From assembly GCA_904501835.1 (NCBI GenBank), contig CAJGBW010000011.1:1-33912 (forward strand): DNA of 33,912 nt, read 5' to 3'. A model generated the notes under the pieces. It was not told the origin of the DNA. It made no database searches and saw only the letters and a program-made list of their open reading frames with translations. The stretch comes from an uncultured Bacteroidales bacterium (GTDB taxonomy: Bacteria > Bacteroidota > Bacteroidia > Bacteroidales > UBA932). The stretch's first letter is position 1; each line of letters starts with the position of its first letter. The translations under genes were made by a program, and so were the position numbers. Below, one piece after another: positions 24,001 through 32,276 of this stretch.

Positions 24001-26508
24001 ATGAAAAGGCAAACGACTTATTTGACCCTCGGCGTGACGATTTTTCTGGTTCTATTCAGCCAGATTTTCGGCAGTCATTCGCTCCGTGCGGCCTGGCATG
24101 AAAAGTCGCCTTTTCGTTTCTATATCGACTCCCTGATGCTTGCAGACAGTAGTTATATAGCCGATTCCTTGGAAAAGGAGTTGGATTTGCAACTCTATCC
24201 GATTGACACGATGAAAGTGCCTGATAGTCTGCAATATACAGATACATTCCGTTATCGTTATTTCATCGCCTTGCGCGATACCGCCACCTTGCGGACGACC
24301 AAAGACAGTTTGCTGGTCTGGGGCGATACCCTGGAATGTGAACGCTTGGATTCCATTTGGAAACTCGATTCGGCAGAAGCGGCCCGCTGGCGTTTTGATA
24401 CCTGGTATTGGGGTTTGACGAAGAAAGAAAGAAGGGCGTACGACAAGGAGAAACGATACGAGCAGAAGAATGCCGAAATGTTGGCACGACTGGAGGCAAA
24501 AGAGGCTTACGAGGATTCCGTAAGAGCCATCCGAGATTCCATCCGTGATAACACGCCTCGTATTCTTGAGACCTGGATTTTGCCGGATAGTCTCCAATAT
24601 AAGCGTTTGATAATGTGGGAATTGGACCGTCGTTTCGATGATGTGAAGCTGACGCCGCAGGATACGAGTTTCAATTATCATTTCCCCGATTTCCGTTTCT
24701 ATCGTGAGGATGTCAATGCAACCTATCTGGGCTTGTCCGGTTCTCCGGCGCAGAATTATAATTTCTTCAAGAGGGAAGAAGTCGAAAACGCCTTTTTCTA
24801 TTCGCCCTATTTGACCTGGACCTATATGCCCGAAAATCTCACGATGTTCAATACCAAGACGCCTTATACGGAACTCTGGTATTCGGGAACGCTTTTCAAC
24901 GGACGCGAGAAAGAGGAGTTGAATGCCGGTATTCGTGTCAGCCAGAACTTTACTCCTTCGCTCAACTTGACCTTGGGTATTTACACCCTCAGCGCCAAGG
25001 GATATTTGCAGAAAGAGGCGACGACCAACCGTACCGCTCACGTCGGGCTCAATTATTTGGGCAAAAAATATGTGATGCACGCTGGCTTTATCTACAACCA
25101 TGCCGAGCGAAATGAAAATGGCGGTGCGATAGATGACGATGATAAATTGAATATTAACTGGATTCGTGATACCACGGTAGATTCCCGAGAAATTCCGGTG
25201 CGTCTGCAAAGTGCCTCCAATGCAATCAAGCGCACGACGGTGTTCCTGGATCAGAATTACCGCTTCCCTATGTCCTTTTTTGAGAAGAAGGACAGCACCC
25301 GTAAGATAGAGGTCGATAGCCTGAATCGTGATATCACCAGCGCCTTTATTGGTCATTCATCTGATTTTAGTGTCTATAGCAAACGCTATAAGGATCGTAT
25401 CAGTACCACGGCGGAAAAGAATTTCTATCCCAATAACTATCTGAATCCCAAAGTTACTGACGATTCGCTTCGTACGGCCGTATTGGAAAACAAGATTTAT
25501 CTGCGTTTACAGCCTTGGAAGAGCGATGCCATTGTGTCCAAGTTGGATGTGGGAATAGGAGATAAATATACCAACTACTATCTTCCTTCGTCTGATATGT
25601 ATTTGGTGGGTAGCAAGAATATCTCCCGCAATACTCTTTATGCTTATGCCGGAGTGAAAGGCAGTTATCAAAAATACTTTGAATGGAATGCCTTTGGAAA
25701 ATATAATTTTGCCGGCTCGGAGGTAAATGATTTCAAAATTGACGCCAATCTGCAGTTCAATCTTTATCCTTTCCGTCGCGCCCGTCAAAGCCCGATGTCT
25801 TTTGTGTTTCATTTTGAAACCGCGTTGGAAGAACCGGATTACCTGATGCAGCATTTTTATTCCAACCATTTCAAATGGGATAATCAGTTCTCCAAAATCT
25901 CAACGACGAAATTGACAGGTGGCTTGCAGATTCCTCATTGGGATTTGTGGCTTAATGTGGGCTACGCCTTGCTGGGAAATTATGTCTATTTCGATGAGCA
26001 TGCTCTTCCCCGTCAGCAGGGCGAGGCTTTCAGTGTGTTCAACATTGATTTGCGTAAGGACTTTACCCTGTGGAAGTTCCATTTTGAGAATCGTTTGCTC
26101 GCGCAGTATTCTACCAATGAATCTGTGCTGCCTTTGCCTTATCTGTCAGCCAACCTGCGTTGGTATTTCCAGTTTTCGGTTGTGAAAAATGTGATGGAAA
26201 TGCAGATCGGTGTGAATGCCTGGTACACGACCCAGTGGTTCTTGCCGGCTTACAATCCGGCATTGGGTGTATTCCACAATCAGTTTGAACATCGTTATGG
26301 AGACACTCCCATTATGGATGCCTTCATCAATATACAATGGAAGCGTTGTTGTGTGTATATCAAGGCTGAAAACTTGAATATGGGCTGGCCTATGAAATCA
26401 ACCGATTATTTCTCTGCTGCTCATTATATCCGTCCTCAAACCTGTGTGAAGGTGGGCGTCTTCTGGCCTTTCTATATGAGTCATATATCTAATCCGTCGG
26501 TAAAATAA
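24001..26508 (+). CDS. Putative porin (Porin_10-type outer-membrane beta-barrel)
   Basis: An 835-residue exported protein. The ATG at 24001 gives a signal peptide (about residues 1-30, TLGVTIFLVLFSQIFGSHSLRA); an ATG 51 bp upstream (23950) would put charged residues before it and is less likely. Residues 40-200 are charged, Asp/Arg-rich and partly helical (a run near 140-180 rich in Glu, Lys, Arg and Ala). From about 215 to the end the sequence alternates polar and aromatic residues as in transmembrane beta-strands, matching the Bacteroidetes putative-porin family. The substrate is unknown. Its stop shares one base with the next start codon, linking it to the glycan genes. Confidence 0.82.
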   Translation: MKRQTTYLTLGVTIFLVLFSQIFGSHSLRAAWHEKSPFRFYIDSLMLADSSYIADSLEKELDLQLYPIDTMKVPDSLQYTDTFRYRYFIALRDTATLRTTKDSLLVWGDTLECERLDSIWKLDSAEAARWRFDTWYWGLTKKERRAYDKEKRYEQKNAEMLARLEAKEAYEDSVRAIRDSIRDNTPRILETWILPDSLQYKRLIMWELDRRFDDVKLTPQDTSFNYHFPDFRFYREDVNATYLGLSGSPAQNYNFFKREEVENAFFYSPYLTWTYMPENLTMFNTKTPYTELWYSGTLFNGREKEELNAGIRVSQNFTPSLNLTLGIYTLSAKGYLQKEATTNRTAHVGLNYLGKKYVMHAGFIYNHAERNENGGAIDDDDKLNINWIRDTTVDSREIPVRLQSASNAIKRTTVFLDQNYRFPMSFFEKKDSTRKIEVDSLNRDITSAFIGHSSDFSVYSKRYKDRISTTAEKNFYPNNYLNPKVTDDSLRTAVLENKIYLRLQPWKSDAIVSKLDVGIGDKYTNYYLPSSDMYLVGSKNISRNTLYAYAGVKGSYQKYFEWNAFGKYNFAGSEVNDFKIDANLQFNLYPFRRARQSPMSFVFHFETALEEPDYLMQHFYSNHFKWDNQFSKISTTKLTGGLQIPHWDLWLNVGYALLGNYVYFDEHALPRQQGEAFSVFNIDLRKDFTLWKFHFENRLLAQYSTNESVLPLPYLSANLRWYFQFSVVKNVMEMQIGVNAWYTTQWFLPAYNPALGVFHNQFEHRYGDTPIMDAFINIQWKRCCVYIKAENLNMGWPMKSTDYFSAAHYIRPQTCVKVGVFWPFYMSHISNPSVK

Positions 26509-27830
26509 TGAGTCTGTCTACTTTGATGCGTGATTTTTTTCTCTTTTTGAATGAAAGGGTAGATTATGTCGTATTGCGAAACAGCGCAGGGCTTCCCGAG
26601 CAATGTCATAGCCGGGATGTAGATATTGCCATTCGTCGCAAGGATTATCGTGCCATCAAAAAAGACTTGCTTTCCTTGTTGGAGAAAAACAATTGGAAAC
26701 TGATTACCTATTTGCGCTCCGATCGTCTGATTACCTGGGTGGTAGCCAGTCTTGACGGCGTGATGCAGTGGGATTTTTTCTTTGATACCTCGGTTTTTGG
26801 AATCCGACTTCTGGATGTGGAACAACTCTTGGCGGGCGCTCGTGTGCAGGAGGGAAGTGTTCCTGTAAAAATATCTTCCGCGTCCGTTGAGTTTTTGGAT
26901 AAATATCTCTATGACAGGGCGGTGGGGGCTGCCTATCCTGAAAAATACGCCCAGGTTCGTTCTGCGGTGGAAAAAGATGAACAAGTCTTGTCTGTTGTCG
27001 AAAAGTTGATGGGGGTGAAGAGTTTGGAGGCCTGTGATAAAAGCTCCTCACGCAAGATGCTTCTTCACGCTTTTTTCCGCGCTCCGCTTCGTAATTTTGC
27101 TCGTTTCCTGCGTTTTGAGTATTGGAGAATTCGCAATTATTTGTGTTCAGATTGTGGCTTTACCGTAGGTTTTACCGGTCCTGATGGTTCGGGAAAAACC
27201 ACCGTGATTGATTTGGTGATAGAGGGTTTGGGAAAGGTCTTTGAAAAAGCGCATACTTTGAATCATTTCCGCCCTACACTCTTTGGGAATATCAGCGACG
27301 TGGCCCATTCTGCTGGTTTGAAAAAAGAGGTGGATGACAATTACAGCGACCCTCACAGAGGGGGAAAGACAGGCGTATTAAGTTCCTTGGCGCGTCTTTG
27401 TTATTATTCCGTCGATTATATTTTAGGTTATTGGCTGGCTGTTAAAAGTAAGACCCGCATTACTTGGTTGGTCTTTTTTGACCGCTATTTTACCGATATT
27501 ATTTGCGATAGCCGTCGCACCCGCATCTATTTGCCTATTAAATTCCTTTATGCCTGGAGTCGTGTCCTGATTCCCTCGTTGGATTATAATGTGCTTTTAA
27601 CGGTGGATGCAGACACGATTTTGGCCCGTAAAAAAGAATTGACCCGAGAGGAAATCGAGGCCATCAATGGCAAAATCGATTTCTTGATGGCTCACAGGGG
27701 CGTACAGCAGGTGAGCCGGAAAGGGCAATATGTAAAGGTTTTGAATGACCGTACGCCGAAAGAGGCGGCCAACGATATTTTGCAACTTATTTTTGATGCC
27801 CAACATCGCAAGAATAGCCGAAGAATTTGA
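26508..27830 (+). CDS. Nucleotidyltransferase-fold / thymidylate-kinase-like fusion protein
   Basis: A 440-residue cytosolic fusion. Residues 15-135 resemble a minimal nucleotidyltransferase fold: VVLRNSAGLP, then DVDI at 37-40 (the DxD metal motif), and a possible third acid at Asp89 in MQWDFFFD. The usual Gly-Ser before the DxD is replaced by Arg-Asn, as in polysaccharide-cluster members of this group. Residues 215-435 form a P-loop kinase like thymidylate kinase: Walker A GPDGSGKT at 224-231, the DRY motif at 325-327, and a lid-like Arg/Lys/Glu-rich helix at about 373-390. The true substrate is unknown; a housekeeping Tmk would lack the N-terminal domain and be about 200 residues. Its ATG overlaps the porin stop by 1 bp and its stop overlaps the next start by 4 bp. 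Confidence 0.8.
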   Translation: MSLSTLMRDFFLFLNERVDYVVLRNSAGLPEQCHSRDVDIAIRRKDYRAIKKDLLSLLEKNNWKLITYLRSDRLITWVVASLDGVMQWDFFFDTSVFGIRLLDVEQLLAGARVQEGSVPVKISSASVEFLDKYLYDRAVGAAYPEKYAQVRSAVEKDEQVLSVVEKLMGVKSLEACDKSSSRKMLLHAFFRAPLRNFARFLRFEYWRIRNYLCSDCGFTVGFTGPDGSGKTTVIDLVIEGLGKVFEKAHTLNHFRPTLFGNISDVAHSAGLKKEVDDNYSDPHRGGKTGVLSSLARLCYYSVDYILGYWLAVKSKTRITWLVFFDRYFTDIICDSRRTRIYLPIKFLYAWSRVLIPSLDYNVLLTVDADTILARKKELTREEIEAINGKIDFLMAHRGVQQVSRKGQYVKVLNDRTPKEAANDILQLIFDAQHRKNSRRI

Positions 27831-28846
27831 CTCGTTTTATTCGCATATCCAACGCCGACGGAAAGGCCTGGGTGCTTCCCACAAAAGGGATGCGCACAGC
27901 TCTTTATCTCTATCAGCCCGGCGGAATAAAAGGGAAACTTCTTAAGAGATTTCTACCTCTTCTTTGGCGCTTTTCTCTTGTGCGTCGCTTGCTTCATATT
28001 GAGCAGGTATCTCGTCCTTATCCTGAATTGGATGCGCGGCTTCGTCAGGCTTTTGATTTGACAGGGGAGTATGCAATTGCTTTGTTTGAAGGAACGCCCT
28101 GTGTGCATCAGAAAGCTACGATGCAGGTGTTTCAGGGATCCAAAATTTATGGCTATGTCAAATTGAGCGACCGTCCTTCCGTAACGGCACTTTTTGAAAA
28201 GGAAAAAGAGATTTTGGATTATCTCCAAGCCGTGGGAGTAGAACACGTTCCGACTTGCCTCTCGCTGACGGAATGTGAAATAGACGGAAAGCTATTCACT
28301 GTCTTTATACAAGATACCAACAAAGGCTTGAATAGCCGTGTGTTGCATGATTGGAGCGCGCTCACGGAAGAATTTTTGATGCAACTTGAAAAGAGAACTT
28401 CCCTCATCGCCCCTTTTTCACAAACTACACTTTATGACAATATCCAAGCGGCTTACCCTGTGGCGCCGGCTTTTTTGCAGGAGCGTTTTGCCGCCTTGCT
28501 CTCCGAGTATGAGGGGCGAGAGATAGTTTGCTGTCTGAATCATGGTGATTTTACCCCGTGGAATATGTATATTCAAGACGGAGCGTTGGAGGTTTTTGAT
28601 TGGGAATATGCTTCGTTTTGCAATCCTGTCGGCTTGGACCGTTGTCATTTTAGGCTGCAAACAGGGATTTTTGAGAAGAAACTTTCTGCGGAGCAGTTGA
28701 TAGAGCGTTATATCCGAACCGCTGAAGAAAAAGATTTGTATCGCCTCTATCTGCTCCATATCTGTGCGCATTATTTGCGTCGTGACCCTCGTTGTGTAGA
28801 AAGTCGCGAGATGAAAATATGGATGGATATATTGAATCAAATATAA
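27827..28846 (+). CDS. Aminoglycoside-phosphotransferase-fold kinase in a glycan cluster
   Basis: A 339-residue protein with a complete small-molecule-kinase active site. Lys112 in YGYVKL is the beta-3 lysine, with the helix-C glutamate at 124-128. The catalytic loop NHGDFTPWN has Asp241 and Asn246, and DWE at 258-260 is the metal-binding DFG equivalent. This is the APH/choline-kinase/LPS-core-kinase fold. Because of its neighbours I infer that it phosphorylates a sugar or lipid-linked glycan rather than an antibiotic. The only start near the 5' end is TTG at 27827, overlapping the previous stop (TTGA); the next Met is residue 22 (27890) and would remove conserved-looking sequence. No membrane segment is seen. 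Confidence 0.8.
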   Translation: MTRFIRISNADGKAWVLPTKGMRTALYLYQPGGIKGKLLKRFLPLLWRFSLVRRLLHIEQVSRPYPELDARLRQAFDLTGEYAIALFEGTPCVHQKATMQVFQGSKIYGYVKLSDRPSVTALFEKEKEILDYLQAVGVEHVPTCLSLTECEIDGKLFTVFIQDTNKGLNSRVLHDWSALTEEFLMQLEKRTSLIAPFSQTTLYDNIQAAYPVAPAFLQERFAALLSEYEGREIVCCLNHGDFTPWNMYIQDGALEVFDWEYASFCNPVGLDRCHFRLQTGIFEKKLSAEQLIERYIRTAEEKDLYRLYLLHICAHYLRRDPRCVESREMKIWMDILNQI

Positions 28847-28848
28847 GG

Positions 28849-30012
28849 ATGAAGAAGAAAGTTGCCATTATCGGAACCCGTGGCGTTCCAGCCAATTACG
28901 GCGGTTTTGAATCGTTGGTGGAAAACCTTTTGGAGCACACCGGCGAGCAGGTGGAATATACGGTTTTCTGCTCCTCTTTGGATGTAAAGCGTCCTTCTTC
29001 CGCCTCTTCTGATAAAAACATTCGCTATAAAGGCGCGATTTTGAAATATGTGCCCCTTCATGCCAATGGCGCGCAAAGTATGTTCTACGATCTGCTTTCT
29101 CTGATGCGCTGCTTGTGGGGCTATGATACCGTGTTGGTGTTGGGCGTATCCGGCTGCCTTTTTCTTCCCTTTTTGATTCCTTTCTTCCGTTGTAGTAAGA
29201 CCCGTGTTATCATTAATATCGATGGCCTTGAGCATAAACGGGATAAGTGGAGCCGCTGGGCGCGTTGGATTTTGCTTAAAAGTGAAAAAATGGCCGTGCG
29301 CTATGCGGATACAGTGATTGCGGACAACAAGGCCATTGCCGATTATGTGCAGGAAGTTTATCCCGCTCCGTCAAGGCGTTCCGATTTGAAGACCATTGCC
29401 TACGGGGGAGATCATGTGTGGAGGGAGGTAAGTCAGGAAAGACAGTTGGAAATCCTTCAGTCTATGGGTTTGGAAAAAGGGAAATATGCCATTTCCGTAT
29501 GTCGTATAGAGCCGGAAAATAACTGTCACCTCAGTTTGAAAGCTTTTTCCGGGCAGACGAAACTGCCTTTGCTTTTTATAGGTAATTGGGAACATAGCGA
29601 ATGGGCACGGGCACTCTATCAGGAGTACGAAAATACAGCCGGCGTGCGTTTGTCAGGAGCGATTTACGATTTGGATATTCTTTATACCTTGCGGAGCAAT
29701 GCGGCTTTGTATGTACATGGTCATAGTGCGGGTGGAACGAATCCCTCTTTGGTGGAGGCGATGTTTTTTGGAAAGCCTATTTTTGCTTATGATGTGTCGT
29801 ATAACCGCGAATCGACTTTTGGACAGGCCGCCTATTACAAGGATGCCGAGGAGCTCGCAGCTTTGTTGAAAGCCTATCAAACAGCGTCTGAGTCCGGCGA
29901 AGAAACGACGGCAGAGTTACCTGTTTCAGATGGAAAGCGCTTGGCACAACTGGCCGGCGAACATTATTGTTGGAAAGATATAGCGGCTGCCTACGAGGCG
30001 CTTTATAAATAG
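28849..30012 (+). CDS. DUF1972-type GT4 glycosyltransferase (rhamnosyltransferase-like)
   Basis: A 387-residue cytosolic GT-B glycosyltransferase. The N-terminal DUF1972 domain opens with the diagnostic GTRGVPANYGGFE (9-21). The C-terminal GT4 half has HSAGGTNPSLVEA starting at His292, the nucleotide-sugar binding motif. Characterised relatives (WchF/Cps2T of pneumococcal capsule) transfer rhamnose to a lipid-linked glucose. That fits the dTDP-sugar genes rfbA and rfbB downstream, though the donor here is inferred. The frame is open 57 bp further upstream, but the ATG at 28849, 2 bp after the preceding stop and following AAGG, gives the conserved N-terminus. Confidence 0.88.
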   Translation: MKKKVAIIGTRGVPANYGGFESLVENLLEHTGEQVEYTVFCSSLDVKRPSSASSDKNIRYKGAILKYVPLHANGAQSMFYDLLSLMRCLWGYDTVLVLGVSGCLFLPFLIPFFRCSKTRVIINIDGLEHKRDKWSRWARWILLKSEKMAVRYADTVIADNKAIADYVQEVYPAPSRRSDLKTIAYGGDHVWREVSQERQLEILQSMGLEKGKYAISVCRIEPENNCHLSLKAFSGQTKLPLLFIGNWEHSEWARALYQEYENTAGVRLSGAIYDLDILYTLRSNAALYVHGHSAGGTNPSLVEAMFFGKPIFAYDVSYNRESTFGQAAYYKDAEELAALLKAYQTASESGEETTAELPVSDGKRLAQLAGEHYCWKDIAAAYEALYK

Positions 30013-30013
30013 A

Positions 30014-31345
30014 ATGGAAAATAGAAAAAAAATATTTGTCAGCGCGTATGCCTGTGAGCCGGACTTGGGTAGTGAAGTCGGAGTGGGTTGGCACTGGGTT
30101 TTGGAAATGAGCCGTCGTTTTGATTTGTGGGTGCTGACACGTAAGAGCAATCGCAGGGCTATTGAGAATTGGCGCAAGTCTGTCTGTGAGGGCGGTAACG
30201 GCGTTGATACAGAGCTGGCAGCCTGCGCCCGGAATATCCATTTTCTTTATTTTGATCTACCTCGTTGGGCGCGTTGGTGGAAAAAAGGCCGCCGCGGGGT
30301 GCATCTGTATTATACCCTCTGGCAGACATTTTCCAATAAGTTGGTGCGTGAAACCATGCAGCGGGAGGGGATAGAGATTTTTCATCACCTGACCTATGGC
30401 AATGTCCTTTGGAAAGTCAGTGCATACGGCCAGAAGTGTCCTTATTTTATTTGGGGACCCGTGGGTGGCTTGGAGACCATTCCTTCTCAATATACACGCT
30501 ACTATTCCGCTAAATCCCGCATACAGGAGTTTGTGCGTAGGATTTTGGTAGGTACGGTACGTTTTAGCTTCGGTTTTAGGCAGCGTTGCAAAAATGCCTC
30601 TTTGATTCTTTGTAAGACCGATATTACGCGTCAATGTATTCCTGCTGCTTATCGTGACAAGGCTGTTCTTTTTACGGATGTGGCGGTGGAGAATATGGAA
30701 AATTATATCTCGCAGGAGCCCGGGAAGGTCAAGGAGCATGTGGATTTTTTGACTGTAGGCCGTTTGGAGGGTTGGCGTGGCTTTGATTTGGTCTTGGAGG
30801 CATTTGCCAAGGCTAAGTTCGAATGGCAACTTCGCACGGTGGCCGGTGAGACACTCAAACCCTTGCATCTGACCGTGATGGGAAATGGACCCGATGCTGT
30901 CAAACTTCAGCAGCATGCCCGCCAATTGGGATTGACTCAATCTGATTTGACTTTTACGGGGCGTGTTCCTATGCAGACCTATCGCAAATTTATTAGTGGT
31001 AGTGATGTGGTCGTCAATGCTTCTCTCAAGGAGGGGGCTGTAACCGTTTCATTTGATAGTCTTTCGTTGGGTAAACCGCTGATTTGTCTGGATACAACCG
31101 GTTATACCCGTTATTTTGATTCCGATTATAGCATTTTGATTCCTCGTCTGGAGGAAGGTGAGGAAAGAAAGCGCGAGGATGTGATCGCTTCTTTGTCACA
31201 GGCTATGCTTTGTCTGCTTGATGACGAACTTCGGGATAAGATGGGCGAAAATGCTTATAAAGCCGGAGCAAAATTCTCTTGGGATGAGCACGGCAGGGAA
31301 ATATGTGATATTATATTAAAATGTGTATCTTTGCAAGATAACTAA
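30014..31345 (+). CDS. GT4-family glycosyltransferase
   Basis: A 443-residue GT-B glycosyltransferase. The N-terminus ISAYACEPDLGSEVGVGW-like segment (KIFVSAYACEPDLGSEVG) is the acceptor-side signature of a GT4 subgroup found in polysaccharide clusters. FLTVGRLEGWRGFDLVLEAF begins the donor domain near residue 245, and NASLKEGAVTVSFDSLSLGKPL from residue 335 is the nucleotide-sugar motif with its conserved Glu. The sugar and linkage are unknown. It starts 1 bp after the stop of the DUF1972 transferase. A -7 box for the next gene lies within its last codons. Confidence 0.87.
   Translation: MENRKKIFVSAYACEPDLGSEVGVGWHWVLEMSRRFDLWVLTRKSNRRAIENWRKSVCEGGNGVDTELAACARNIHFLYFDLPRWARWWKKGRRGVHLYYTLWQTFSNKLVRETMQREGIEIFHHLTYGNVLWKVSAYGQKCPYFIWGPVGGLETIPSQYTRYYSAKSRIQEFVRRILVGTVRFSFGFRQRCKNASLILCKTDITRQCIPAAYRDKAVLFTDVAVENMENYISQEPGKVKEHVDFLTVGRLEGWRGFDLVLEAFAKAKFEWQLRTVAGETLKPLHLTVMGNGPDAVKLQQHARQLGLTQSDLTFTGRVPMQTYRKFISGSDVVVNASLKEGAVTVSFDSLSLGKPLICLDTTGYTRYFDSDYSILIPRLEEGEERKREDVIASLSQAMLCLLDDELRDKMGENAYKAGAKFSWDEHGREICDIILKCVSLQDN
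31326..31333 (+). promoter_or_regulatory. Candidate internal promoter before rfbA
   Basis: TATCTTTG, a perfect -7 box, lies inside the 3' end of the glycosyltransferase gene, 22 bp before the rfbA ATG. The -33 region is weak. It would allow rfbA-rfbB to be expressed separately from the glycan genes. Confidence 0.5.
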
Positions 31346-31355
31346 CTGATTAGAT

Positions 31356-32261
31356 ATGAAAGGTATTGTTTTAGCCGGGGGTAGCGGTACCCGCCTATAT
31401 CCCATCACAAAAGGTATCTCTAAACAATTGATGCCGATTTATGACAAACCTATGGTGTATTATCCGATTTCCGTGCTGATGTTGGCCGGAATTCGCGATA
31501 TCTTGATTATCAGTACGCCTTATGATTTGCCGGGCTTTAAGCGTCTTTTGGGAGATGGCAGCGATTATGGTGTGAATTTTACCTATGCCGAGCAGCCTTC
31601 GCCCGATGGTCTTGCACAGGCTTTTACGATTGGTGCGGATTTTATCGGCGATGATTCAGCTTGTCTGGTCTTGGGTGACAATATCTTCCACGGCGCAGGA
31701 TTTACCAAAATGCTCAAAGAGGCGGTAAGAACGGCTGATGAAGAGCAGAAAGCCACGGTGTTTGGCTATTGGGTCAATGATCCCGAGCGATATGGTGTGG
31801 CGGAATTTGATGCCAATGGTAACTGTTTGAGCATCGAGGAGAAGCCGGCAGAGCCTAAAAGCAACTATGCGGTGGTTGGACTCTATTTCTATCCCAACAA
31901 GGTGGTGGAGGTAGCCAAGAATATCAAACCTTCAGCCCGTGGTGAATACGAAATTACGACTGTCAATCAGCAGTTCCTCGCCGATAAAGAATTGAAAGTG
32001 CAGACCTTGAGTCGTGGTTTTGCTTGGTTGGATACCGGCACTCACGATTCGTTGAGCGAGGCCTCCACCTATATTGAGGTGCTTGAAAAACGCCAGGGCT
32101 TGAAAGTCGGCTGTTTGGAAGGAATCGCGTTCAGACAAGGCTGGATTGATGAAAATCGTATGCGTGAGTTGGCGCAGCCCATGTTGAAGAATCAATATGG
32201 ACAATATCTTCTTCGTGTAATTGACGAGGTAAAACAAACCGGAAAAGCAAATCTTGATTAA
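31356..32261 (+). CDS. rfbA: Glucose-1-phosphate thymidylyltransferase
   Basis: A 301-residue nucleotidyltransferase that joins dTTP and glucose 1-phosphate to dTDP-glucose. The N-terminal LAGGSGTRLYPITKGISKQL (5-24) binds nucleotide. PSPDGLAQAF, LVLGDNIFHG and VGLYFYPN follow, as in RmlA enzymes, and AWLDTGTHDSL and the C-terminal RQGWIDENRM are intact. Cytosolic, full length. It is followed 15 bp later by rfbB. Together they make dTDP-4-keto-6-deoxyglucose, the branch point to dTDP-rhamnose and other deoxysugars. Confidence 0.96.
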   Translation: MKGIVLAGGSGTRLYPITKGISKQLMPIYDKPMVYYPISVLMLAGIRDILIISTPYDLPGFKRLLGDGSDYGVNFTYAEQPSPDGLAQAFTIGADFIGDDSACLVLGDNIFHGAGFTKMLKEAVRTADEEQKATVFGYWVNDPERYGVAEFDANGNCLSIEEKPAEPKSNYAVVGLYFYPNKVVEVAKNIKPSARGEYEITTVNQQFLADKELKVQTLSRGFAWLDTGTHDSLSEASTYIEVLEKRQGLKVGCLEGIAFRQGWIDENRMRELAQPMLKNQYGQYLLRVIDEVKQTGKANLD

Positions 32262-32276
32262 TAGGATTCACAAAAT

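Noticed and set aside
24052..25356. Long open frame (434 codons) antisense to the putative porin gene
   Set aside because: The composition is that of a reverse-complement shadow (runs of Ile, Arg, Gly and Gln), it has no promoter or motif, and the plus-strand protein has a clear signal peptide and family match.
26508..27830. Housekeeping thymidylate kinase (tmk)
   Set aside because: The protein is twice the usual length, has an additional nucleotidyltransferase-like domain and sits among glycosyltransferases.
27827..28846. Aminoglycoside resistance gene
   Set aside because: Only the general kinase fold is shared. The gene is locked in a glycan operon, so antibiotic modification is not supported.
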